The notes under the pieces were generated by a model. The model was given only the letters and a program-made list of their open reading frames with translations, had not been told where the DNA came from and ran no database searches. The translations under genes and the position numbers were made by a program. A stretch of 8,456 nucleotides of DNA from Anaerolineae bacterium (GTDB lineage: Bacteria > Chloroflexota > Anaerolineae > UBA1429), in NCBI GenBank assembly GCA_007123335.1, contig SKLG01000330.1:1-8456 (forward strand), read 5' to 3'. The stretch's first letter is position 1. Every line of letters begins with the position of its first letter. Positions 1-5,203 of the stretch are shown one piece after another.

Positions 1-707
1 CCAGCCTCCACAGCGGCATCACAGATCTCGGACAGCGCATCGGTGCCGTCACAGGAACCTTCAGCGCCAAGCGAGAGGCTGAATATCTGCACCCCTTGGG
101 CCACCGCCCAATCGACGCCAGCCATGACATCGCTCATCATCCCCCGTCCATCGGCACGCAGCACCTTGGCCGAGTAGAGGGTAGCCCCTGGCGCCACCCC
201 GCGATACCGTCCGTCGCTGGCCGCACCAGAGCCAACGGCGATACTGGCGCAATGGGTGCCATGCCCATTCCTATCGTGAGGCCCCTCACCGGTGAAATCG
301 GTGGCCTCGCCGATGCGTCCCTCAAAATCGGGGTGCTCGGCATCAATGCCCGTATCCAGAATCGCGATGCGCACATTTACGCCGGTCAGGCCAGTCTGCC
401 ACACCCTGGGAATGCCGATGTGTGGCACTGAGGTATCCAAAAAGGCGCGAACCGGACGATCCTCATAGATGCGCACCACCTCGTCATCCTCTTGGAGGCG
501 TTGGATGGCCTCGGGCGTGGCTTCCATCTGGACAAAGGGCCGCAGTCGGTACTGGTAGCCCTCGCGCACGCCACGCATAGGCCGCCGATGGCGCATCACC
601 CGACGGGTAGGCACATAACGAACAATGACCGAGATGCGCTCCTCGGCATCCATCTTGTCGAGGCTACGCAACAGATCCTCGCTCAGCTTGGGGCTATCAG
701 ACGCCAC
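1..707 (-). CDS. S8 family (subtilisin-like) serine protease, C-terminal part outside window
   Basis: A subtilase, of which the first 235 residues are visible; the gene runs off the left edge. I chose the GTG at 707-705 because a strong AAGGAGG lies 5 bases upstream; it starts 2 bases after the preceding stop. Residues about 8-90 form an inhibitor-I9/propeptide-like segment (EERISVIVRY near 22-31, ending VVRIYEDRPVRA at 77-88). The catalytic domain follows: the Asp motif is ILDTG with D118, and the His motif is NGHGTH with H149. VAPGA at 171-175 and SLSLG at 210-214 are also typical. The catalytic Ser and oxyanion Asn lie outside the window. Cys153 directly after HGTH is the position of the free cysteine in proteinase K-type and related thiol-dependent subtilisins. 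The N-terminus is charged with no hydrophobic stretch, so no Sec signal is visible and an intracellular role is possible. It probably hydrolyses proteins with broad specificity; the real substrate is unknown. Confidence 0.93.
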   Translation of the reverse strand, partial: MASDSPKLSEDLLRSLDKMDAEERISVIVRYVPTRRVMRHRRPMRGVREGYQYRLRPFVQMEATPEAIQRLQEDDEVVRIYEDRPVRAFLDTSVPHIGIPRVWQTGLTGVNVRIAILDTGIDAEHPDFEGRIGEATDFTGEGPHDRNGHGTHCASIAVGSGAASDGRYRGVAPGATLYSAKVLRADGRGMMSDVMAGVDWAVAQGVQIFSLSLGAEGSCDGTDALSEICDAAVEA

Positions 708-709
708 GG

Positions 710-967
710 CTACCTCCTTGTCGCTCTGACGGGACGATCCAGCTCGATACGTCGTACAAAGGGCAATTGGGCAAGATCATCGACGTTGCCCGCCCGGCAA
801 GTGCCGGCCACCGTCTGGGTGAGACCGATCACACGCCGCACTCTCAAGCCCTGCTTTTTGAGCGACGGCAACCGCGCGTGGGCATCGTCGGTGTGCACAA
901 TAACCTGCAACTCGGCATCTGCGTCCTTGCGCGACGCCCGGCGCAGCGCACCATCCACCTTGTTCAT
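710..967 (-). CDS. Small subtilisin-propeptide-like (I9-like) protein, putative chaperone/inhibitor of the adjacent S8 protease
   Basis: An 85-residue protein with no signal peptide. The ATG at 967-965 is preferred over an in-frame GTG 21 bases upstream because GAAGGAGG sits just before it. The pattern is a short helix, a strand (AELQVIVHT, about 18-26), a central helix, a second strand (RRVIGLTQTVAGTC) and the ending FVRRIELDRPVRA. This is the layout of I9 subtilisin propeptides and of stand-alone protease-A inhibitors. The next gene's own N-terminus repeats the plan: LRRASRKDADAELQVIV here against LLRSLDKMDAEERISVIV there, and RIELDRPVRA against RIYEDRPVRA. The stop lies 2 bases before the protease start, so the two are almost certainly co-transcribed and perhaps translationally coupled. 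By family analogy it could assist folding of the protease or hold it inactive; that role is inferred. A simple frameshift is unlikely because the protease retains a complete propeptide-like segment and its own RBS. Confidence 0.8.
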   Translation of the reverse strand: MNKVDGALRRASRKDADAELQVIVHTDDAHARLPSLKKQGLRVRRVIGLTQTVAGTCRAGNVDDLAQLPFVRRIELDRPVRATRR

Positions 968-1002
968 GGCCCCTCCTTCGCTCAACACGAGATAGCGCGG
1001 TG

Positions 1003-1031
1003 ATGATAGTCATACTGGGCTCCTACGTCAA
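1003..1031 (-). promoter_or_regulatory. Sigma-70-type promoter for the propeptide-protease unit
   Basis: On the minus strand TTGACG (1031-1026) and TATCAT (1008-1003) are separated by exactly 17 bases, each matching consensus at 5 of 6 positions. Transcription would begin near 996, giving a leader of about 30 bases that contains the AAGGAGG of the small upstream gene. This is seen in sequence only; the start site is not measured. Confidence 0.7.
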
Positions 1032-1048
1032 GGCTCAGGCGTCCATTA

Positions 1049-1070
1049 TGGCCTGCGATGGCTGGCCTGC
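1049..1070 (+). repeat. 8-bp direct repeat in the divergent promoter region
   Basis: TGGCCTGC occurs at 1049-1056 and again at 1063-1070, so the copies start 14 bases apart. The second copy falls where a -35 element for the plus-strand promoter would be expected, and no good -35 is visible there. An activator or repressor site is possible, but an 8-bp repeat in GC-rich DNA can arise by chance. Confidence 0.3.
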
Positions 1071-1082
1071 CTCACAGTCTGA

Positions 1083-1091
1083 TGGTACAAT
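1083..1091 (+). promoter_or_regulatory. Extended -10 promoter for the aldo/keto reductase operon
   Basis: TGGTACAAT provides a TGn extension followed by TACAAT (5 of 6 to TATAAT) at 1086-1091. No recognisable -35 lies 16-18 bases upstream, which is acceptable for extended -10 promoters. The predicted start near 1098 leaves a leader of about 30 bases carrying AGGAGG at 1118-1123, 4 bases before the ATG. It diverges from the protease promoter, whose -35 ends about 50 bases away. Confidence 0.55.
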
Positions 1092-1127
1092 CGGTGGGTA
1101 GGGTTCGGTTTCGCGTTAGGAGGAAGA

Positions 1128-2249
1128 ATGCAATATACACAACTGGGTAATACCGAGTACCAGGTATCGCGGCTGGGCTTTGGCGCCATGCGCCTGCCGA
1201 TGGTCGAGATCGGCGGCCAGCAATATGTTGACGCGCAAAAAGCGATTCAGGTGCTTCATCGCGCCTTTGAGCTCGGCGTAAACTATGTCGACACCGGCTT
1301 TATGTATTGTCAACAAGAATCCGAGTTTGTCGTCGGCGATGCCATTGAGCAGTGGCCACATAGCGACGATATCGTGGTCACGGCCAAGTGCACCAAGATG
1401 CGCGCCGACGCGCCCGGCGACCTGTGGCGCATGTTACAGCATCAGCTCTGGAAGCAACGCCGCGATTCTTTTGATTTTTACCTGTTCCACGGCATCGGCT
1501 GGGAGAACTGGCACGAGATCGACCGCAAGACCGGCTGGAAGGCGGATATGCGCCGGGCCAAGGAGGAGGGGCTGGCCAAGCATATCGGCTTTTCGTTCCA
1601 CGACAAGCCCGAGATGATGAAGCGCCTGGTGGACGAAGGGATCTTTGACCTGGTAACCTGCCAGTACAACTATTTGGACCGTAGCAACGAGGAGGCTATC
1701 GCCTACGCCCACGAGCAGGATTTGGCGGTGGTGGTCATGGGGCCGGTGGGTGGCGGGCGGCTATCGGTGCTGCCCAAGGGCGTGCGCCACGCCGAGATCT
1801 CGGCCAACGAGGCGGCTGAACTGGCGATACGCTTCGTCCTCGCCCACCCCGGTGTGGATGTCGCGCTCTCGGGCATGGGCAGTATCGAGATGGTGGAGCA
1901 GAACGCCGCAGCGGTGGACAAGGGGCCTCTCACAGCGGATGAGGTCGAGACGGTCAATGAGATGATGGCCCGCAACAAGGAGCTGGCCAAACTCTACTGC
2001 ACCGGCTGCGAGTATTGTCTGCCCTGCCCCAACGACGTGCGCATCCCTCGGGCGTTCGAGCTGTACAACTATTACAAGGTGTATGGCCTTGAGGAGTACG
2101 CCGTGAGCCAGTATCGCTCCCTGGTGCAGAGGGGGCAGGATGCCGCCGCCTGCGTAGAGTGCGGCACCTGCCTCGAACGCTGCCCACAGAATATCCGCAT
2201 CCCCGAGCAGTTGGCCGAGGTAGCAGAGCTGTTTGCCGACGCCGGATAA
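1128..2249 (+). CDS. Aldo/keto reductase with C-terminal ferredoxin-type Fe-S domain
   Basis: A 373-residue NADPH-type aldo/keto reductase of the COG1453 kind. The N-terminal barrel begins with the characteristic LGNTEYQVSRLGFGAMRLPM. The catalytic tetrad can be read as D55 and Y60 (VDTGFMY), K87 (TAKCTK) and H121 (FYLFHGIG). GFSFHDKPE near 154-162 and ALSGM near 246-250 follow family spacing. The C-terminal domain carries two cysteine clusters: C291-x2-C294-x2-C297-x2-C300-P, and C342-x2-C345-x2-C348-x3-C352-P. The second is a textbook 4Fe-4S ligand set, so internal electron transfer is likely. It is cytoplasmic and its carbonyl substrate cannot be told from sequence. The start is supported by AGGAGG 4 bases upstream. 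It heads a plus-strand unit with an SDR 73 bases downstream and then a cupin. The last codons (FADAG and stop) form the first copy of a 26-bp repeat found again after the cupin gene. Confidence 0.93.
   Translation: MQYTQLGNTEYQVSRLGFGAMRLPMVEIGGQQYVDAQKAIQVLHRAFELGVNYVDTGFMYCQQESEFVVGDAIEQWPHSDDIVVTAKCTKMRADAPGDLWRMLQHQLWKQRRDSFDFYLFHGIGWENWHEIDRKTGWKADMRRAKEEGLAKHIGFSFHDKPEMMKRLVDEGIFDLVTCQYNYLDRSNEEAIAYAHEQDLAVVVMGPVGGGRLSVLPKGVRHAEISANEAAELAIRFVLAHPGVDVALSGMGSIEMVEQNAAAVDKGPLTADEVETVNEMMARNKELAKLYCTGCEYCLPCPNDVRIPRAFELYNYYKVYGLEEYAVSQYRSLVQRGQDAAACVECGTCLERCPQNIRIPEQLAEVAELFADAG
2222..2247 (+). repeat. Direct repeat, copy 1 (3' end of the reductase gene)
   Basis: These 26 bases encode the end of the aldo/keto reductase (AELFADAG) and match 3700-3725 at 24 of 26 positions. 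A 17-bp core beginning GTTTGCCGACG is identical. The copies are about 1.48 kb apart in the same orientation and enclose exactly the SDR and cupin genes, so recombination between them would remove both. Confidence 0.7.
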
Positions 2250-2272
2250 CGGCGTATTCCATGAGCAGACTC

Positions 2273-2298
2273 GCCCGGCAGCGCAGAGCATGCCGGGC
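2273..2298 (+). other. GC-rich hairpin between the reductase and SDR genes
   Basis: GCCCGGCA (2273-2280) pairs perfectly with TGCCGGGC (2291-2298) around a 10-base loop. It lies in the 73-base gap, 24 bases after the reductase stop and 24 bases before the SDR start. There is no T-run after it, so a simple intrinsic terminator is unlikely. An mRNA-stability or partial attenuation role is possible. Confidence 0.45.
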
Positions 2299-2322
2299 CA
2301 CGCCAAGAGGAGAACACCCTCG

Positions 2323-3117
2323 ATGACCCATCCTATGTTCGACCTCAGCGGACGCGTCGCTTTGGTCTCCGGAGCGGCCAGCGGCATGGGCCGCGCCATG
2401 GCCATCGCCTTTGCCGAGGTAGGCGCCGACCTCATGCTGGCCGACATCAATGGCGCCGGACTTGACGCCACCGCCGCCATCATCGAAACACTGGGGCGGC
2501 GGGCGGTGCCCGTCGTGTGCGATGTCTCGGATTGTGATCGGGTTCGAGCCCTGTTTGGCCAACTGGATCGCGAGTTCGGCCGCATCGACATCCTGGGCAA
2601 TGTGGCGGGGGAGGGCCTGCGGGCCAGGCCAGAGGAGATCGCCCTGGAGCAGGTGCAAAGGGTGCTCCAGGTCCTAGTCATCGGCCGCTTCTGCTGCTGC
2701 CAGGAGGCCGGGAGGCGGATGTTGGCCGCCGGCAGGGGGAGCATCCTCAATATCGGCTCCTTGGCCAGCATCACCGCCTTGGGACGAGGGCACATCGCCT
2801 ACAGCATGGCCATGGGGGCGGTGGCACAAATGACCCGCGAGTTGAGCACCGAGTGGAGCGGCCGCGGGGTGCGGGTGAACGCCATCTTGCCAGCGCAGGT
2901 GACCAACGCCGGGCTGCGAGAGCGCATGATCGCTGACCCCAACCTGGAAGCAACGTTCTTGCGCGGCATCCCCGCGGGCCGCATGGGCAAACCGGAGGAT
3001 ATCAAGGGGCTGGCCATCTGGCTGGCCTCCGATGCGTCTACGTGGATCACCGGCGCCCTCATCCCCATGGACGGTGGTAACCTGGCCATGAACGCTGGCG
3101 GCTCGCACACCTGGTAA
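2323..3117 (+). CDS. SDR-family protein with substituted catalytic Asn and Lys (possible pseudoenzyme)
   Basis: A 264-residue classical-type short-chain dehydrogenase/reductase fold. The ATG at 2323 is chosen because it begins MTHPMFDLSGRVALVSG, as the family does, with GAGGAG 10 bases upstream; an in-frame TTG at 2233 would add an untypical 30-residue extension. The glycine motif is SGAASGMG (16-23). Asp41 after strand 2 (LADIN) suggests NAD(H) rather than NADP(H). GNVAG at 92-96 replaces the usual NNAG, and the C-terminal MDGG is present at 249-252. Of the catalytic tetrad, S146 and Y160 are kept, but the motif reads YSMAM, so the YxxxK lysine is Met164. The helix-4 Asn aligns with Leu118 (VLVIG for the usual VNLKG). 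The fold and nucleotide site look intact, so it may bind NAD without classical hydride-transfer chemistry. Its place between a reductase and a cupin suggests the same pathway; the substrate is unknown. Confidence 0.88.
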   Translation: MTHPMFDLSGRVALVSGAASGMGRAMAIAFAEVGADLMLADINGAGLDATAAIIETLGRRAVPVVCDVSDCDRVRALFGQLDREFGRIDILGNVAGEGLRARPEEIALEQVQRVLQVLVIGRFCCCQEAGRRMLAAGRGSILNIGSLASITALGRGHIAYSMAMGAVAQMTRELSTEWSGRGVRVNAILPAQVTNAGLRERMIADPNLEATFLRGIPAGRMGKPEDIKGLAIWLASDASTWITGALIPMDGGNLAMNAGGSHTW

Positions 3118-3144
3118 AACAGCACATCGACAAAGGAGAGAGCG

Positions 3145-3585
3145 ATGGGACAGCGACGCATCGTCGAGGCACACAAGGTGGCGCCCTTTTATCCCGAGGG
3201 GCTGGAGGACATCTATGCCTCGCGGCTGCTGGTGAAGACAGAAGGGGTGGGCTCGGAGCGGCTGCAACTGGTACATGCCACGCTCAAGCCGGGGGAATCG
3301 CCGGGTGGGGGTGCGGCGCATCCCCCTCCTTATGATGAGGCGTATTACATCCTGCGCGGCCACGCTCGCATGGAGTTCTCCGAAGGCGCCGAGGTATATG
3401 AGGTGGGGCCCGACACGGCGATCTTTATCCCCGGCGGCACCTGGCACAAGATCATGAATACCGGCGATGAGGACCTCGAATTCTTGACGATCTGGCCTCT
3501 GGCGCCGGCGGGGCCGGGGGTGAACGGCGTCTATGATGGACGGTTGCGCGCCTGGGGGACCAGCTTTCGCCTGGTGGAGGAGTAG
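3145..3585 (+). CDS. Single-domain cupin protein
   Basis: A 146-residue cytoplasmic protein with one cupin beta-barrel. AAAGGAGA lies upstream of the ATG, 27 bases after the SDR stop, so it is the last gene of this operon. Cupin motif 1 is read from PGESPGGGAAH through to the glycine of YYILRG, with H59 and E65 as metal ligands; the usual second histidine is Pro61. Motif 2 is IFIPGGTWHKIMN, with P96, G98, H101 and N105 all canonical. A three-ligand site (H59, E65, H101) is therefore plausible and could hold Fe, Mn or Zn. Small stand-alone cupins include sugar isomerases, dioxygenases, decarboxylating enzymes and pure binding proteins, and nothing here separates these. The tail after about residue 120 (PLAPAGPGVNGVYDGRLRAWG) is outside the core barrel. 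Confidence 0.9.
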   Translation: MGQRRIVEAHKVAPFYPEGLEDIYASRLLVKTEGVGSERLQLVHATLKPGESPGGGAAHPPPYDEAYYILRGHARMEFSEGAEVYEVGPDTAIFIPGGTWHKIMNTGDEDLEFLTIWPLAPAGPGVNGVYDGRLRAWGTSFRLVEE

Positions 3586-3626
3586 GGGCGTCTGACGTGC
3601 TTATCGTGGCGGCCAGAGAGGATAGG

Positions 3627-3692
3627 ATGCCACGCGATCTAGAGATCGCCACTGTACAGGTCAAACTTGGCCGCCAGGGTATGCCGATCTAG
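3627..3692 (+). other. 21-codon ORF, possible remnant of a lost gene's 5' end
   Basis: ATG at 3627 is preceded by AGAGAGGATAGG and opens MPRDLEIATVQVKLGRQGMP before a TAG at 3690. The sequence has the feel of a protein beginning (strand LEIATVQVKLG) rather than a shadow frame. The second copy of the 26-bp repeat follows within 8 bases. It may be a real short peptide, a decayed gene start or chance; I cannot assign a family. Confidence 0.2.
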
Positions 3693-3699
3693 AAACGCC

Positions 3700-3725
3700 A
3701 GCGGAGCGGTTTGCCGACGCCGGAT
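3700..3725 (+). repeat. Direct repeat, copy 2 (remnant-like copy of the reductase 3' end)
   Basis: It matches 2222-2247 at 24 of 26 bases with an identical 17-bp core. In the matching frame it still reads ERFADAG, but the stop codon of copy 1 is replaced by TGG. It lies in the gap after the cupin, next to the GH4 terminator hairpin. It looks like a scrap of a second reductase-type gene end or a recombination scar. Confidence 0.65.
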
Positions 3726-3737
3726 GGAGCGCCGAAG

Positions 3738-3771
3738 CCCAGTTCGCCAGATCAGGCTCTGGCGAACTGGG
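3738..3771. terminator. Perfect 14-bp hairpin across the GH4 stop codon, possible bidirectional terminator
   Basis: CCCAGTTCGCCAGA (3738-3751) and TCTGGCGAACTGGG (3758-3771) form an uninterrupted 14-bp stem with a 6-base loop. The stop codon of the minus-strand GH4 gene (3754-3752) lies in the loop and its last four codons lie in one arm. It is placed between convergent transcription units and could end both. Neither side has a T-tract, so classical intrinsic termination is not assured; it may instead block polymerase or protect 3' ends. Confidence 0.45.
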
Positions 3772-5146
3772 GCAGATACCTGGCCTGAGCGGCCAATAGG
3801 TCGTCGGCCAGACGCTCGGCCACTGCCAACGACGGCGCACAGCCATCCAGCACCAGGGCGTGCACCACCTTGTCGCGGCTACCCCCCAGCGCCGCTTCCA
3901 CCACCGTCTCCACCCAGGCCAGACGGGTTGCCAGTGTGCCCACCAGCCCCGCAGACAGCGGCGGCTGCTCCAGCGGGCGGATAGCGCCATCGCCGGCGAT
4001 CGCCGGCGCTTCCAAGATCGCGCCTTCGGGCAGATTGGGCACCTGCCCCTCGTTGGGCAGATTCACCGAATAGACACGTCCGCCGGCGCCATGTCTATCG
4101 CGCACGCTGTCAATGATCTCTAGCACCTGCTCGTGCTCTCCGCCAATGCGCTGGAAATAGTCGTCGGGAAGCGGGTCCGGCGAGAGGGCATCGCGGCGCA
4201 TCTGACGATAGATCTCGTCGCCGCGAGCAATCGTGTCCTCAAATCGATAAACATCCACGCCCAGCGAGCGGCCATAGTAACGCCCACGGGCAAAGAATTG
4301 GGGAAAGAACTCGGTCACGTGGCGGTCGAGCACCGCGGGAAAGGCGCCAAACCGCTCGAACAGGTGCCAGCTAAAGGGCTGGATCTCGTCCAGGAGCTGC
4401 TCGTAATCCGTCAGGCCACTGCTCACGCTGGCCCCAGCGCCGCTGTCCAAGGAGGGCATCCGCGCCAGCCGCTCTTTGGCCACCTCGTGCAGACGGGGCA
4501 GCGCGTCGACGCGTCCTGTATCGCCCTCGATCCATGTTTCGGTGAACCAGGTGAGATGGTTCATACCCACCGCAGTATAGCCAAAAGACTCGGGCTCAAC
4601 ACCGATTTGTTTGGCGAGATACTTGCCCACGTGCATGACGCCATGGCAGAGGCCGATCACCGGCGCCCCGGTGGCCTTGCGGATGGCGCGACACACCGGA
4701 GCCATGGGATTACCATAGTTGAAAAAGAGAGCGTCGGGCGCCAGATCCAGCACATCCCTGGCGATATCGACCATGGCCGGGATCATGCGCAACGCCCGGG
4801 ACGTCCCTCCGGGCATGACGCTATCGCCCACCGGCTGGTAGATACCATACTTGCGAGGGATGAACACATCCTGCTCCCAGGCGCGACGTCCGCCGACGCC
4901 CACGGTGCAGATGATCGCCGTGGCATCTGGCAGCACCGCGCGCCGATCGGTATCGGCCTCTAGCTCGATGGGCGCATCGCCCATGGCGATCATCTTGCGC
5001 GCCAGGCTCTCGGCGATTTGTAGCGCATCAACATCCGTATCCACCAAGGCAAGATGCAACGGATCTCCCCGCTCGATCAGATCGGCCAGCAGGCCGCGCG
5101 TGAACATGGCGCTGCCAGCGCCGATGAGGACAACTTTTTCCTTCAC
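3752..5146 (-). CDS. Glycoside hydrolase family 4, CHG-motif type (alpha-glucuronidase-like)
   Basis: A 464-residue NAD+- and Mn2+-dependent glycosidase of family GH4. These enzymes cleave by oxidation at C3, elimination and re-addition. The N-terminal Rossmann motif is VVLIGAGSAMF with GAGS at 9-12, and Asp36 ends strand 2. Asn146 of NYGNPM and the Cys167-His168-Gly169-Val170 motif with His197 (GMNHLTWF) supply the substrate and metal site, C167 and H197 being the expected metal ligands. In published motif schemes CHG marks the alpha-glucuronidase group, as distinct from CHS (alpha-galactosidase), CDMP and CNVP (phospho-glycosidases); specificity is therefore only inferred. The protein is cytoplasmic, so it would act on imported oligosaccharides or glycosides. 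I prefer the GTG at 5146, 7 bases from AGGAGG, over the GTG at 5152 only 1 base from it. It is the last gene of the minus-strand run, 57 bases after the amidase. Confidence 0.92.
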   Translation of the reverse strand: MKEKVVLIGAGSAMFTRGLLADLIERGDPLHLALVDTDVDALQIAESLARKMIAMGDAPIELEADTDRRAVLPDATAIICTVGVGGRRAWEQDVFIPRKYGIYQPVGDSVMPGGTSRALRMIPAMVDIARDVLDLAPDALFFNYGNPMAPVCRAIRKATGAPVIGLCHGVMHVGKYLAKQIGVEPESFGYTAVGMNHLTWFTETWIEGDTGRVDALPRLHEVAKERLARMPSLDSGAGASVSSGLTDYEQLLDEIQPFSWHLFERFGAFPAVLDRHVTEFFPQFFARGRYYGRSLGVDVYRFEDTIARGDEIYRQMRRDALSPDPLPDDYFQRIGGEHEQVLEIIDSVRDRHGAGGRVYSVNLPNEGQVPNLPEGAILEAPAIAGDGAIRPLEQPPLSAGLVGTLATRLAWVETVVEAALGGSRDKVVHALVLDGCAPSLAVAERLADDLLAAQARYLPQFARA

Positions 5147-5153
5147 TATCACA

Positions 5154-5159
5154 CCTCCT
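5154..5159 (-). promoter_or_regulatory. Ribosome binding site deciding the GH4 start
   Basis: AGGAGG on the minus strand. The in-frame GTG at 5152 is 1 base away, too close to be used. The GTG at 5146 is 7 bases away, an ideal spacing, and gives the family-typical short N-terminus VKEKVVLIGAGS. Confidence 0.75.
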
Positions 5160-5203
5160 GCATCACCACCGCTTGCTAGATCATACTCGCAGCGAAAGGG
5201 TCG

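Noticed and set aside
710..988. Longer start (GTG at 988) for the small propeptide-like gene
   Set aside because: The ATG at 967 has GAAGGAGG directly upstream, and the longer form would encode the ribosome site itself (SEGGA).
2233..2322. In-frame TTG giving the SDR a 30-residue extension
   Set aside because: No ribosome site precedes it, it overlaps the reductase gene, and SDR homology begins at MTHPMFDLSG.
1761..2795. Long minus-strand frame opposite the reductase and SDR genes
   Set aside because: It spans two well-supported plus-strand genes and has a low-complexity Pro/Ser/Ala-rich composition typical of antisense frames.
3690..3754. TGA of the GH4 gene as a selenocysteine codon with the hairpin as SECIS
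   Set aside because: The GH4 protein is already full length. A bacterial SECIS lies just downstream of the UGA, whereas here the UGA is in the loop. Read-through would add only about 19 uninformative residues.
4133..4963. Long plus-strand open frame opposite the GH4 gene
   Set aside because: It is antisense to a clearly conserved GH4 protein, shows no family motif and has no ribosome site; it is a product of high GC content.
5170..5200. TATGAT at about 5182-5177 as a minus-strand promoter for GH4
   Set aside because: No -35-like hexamer lies 16-18 bases upstream, and the only TTGACG is about 32 bases away. An operon link to the amidase is simpler.
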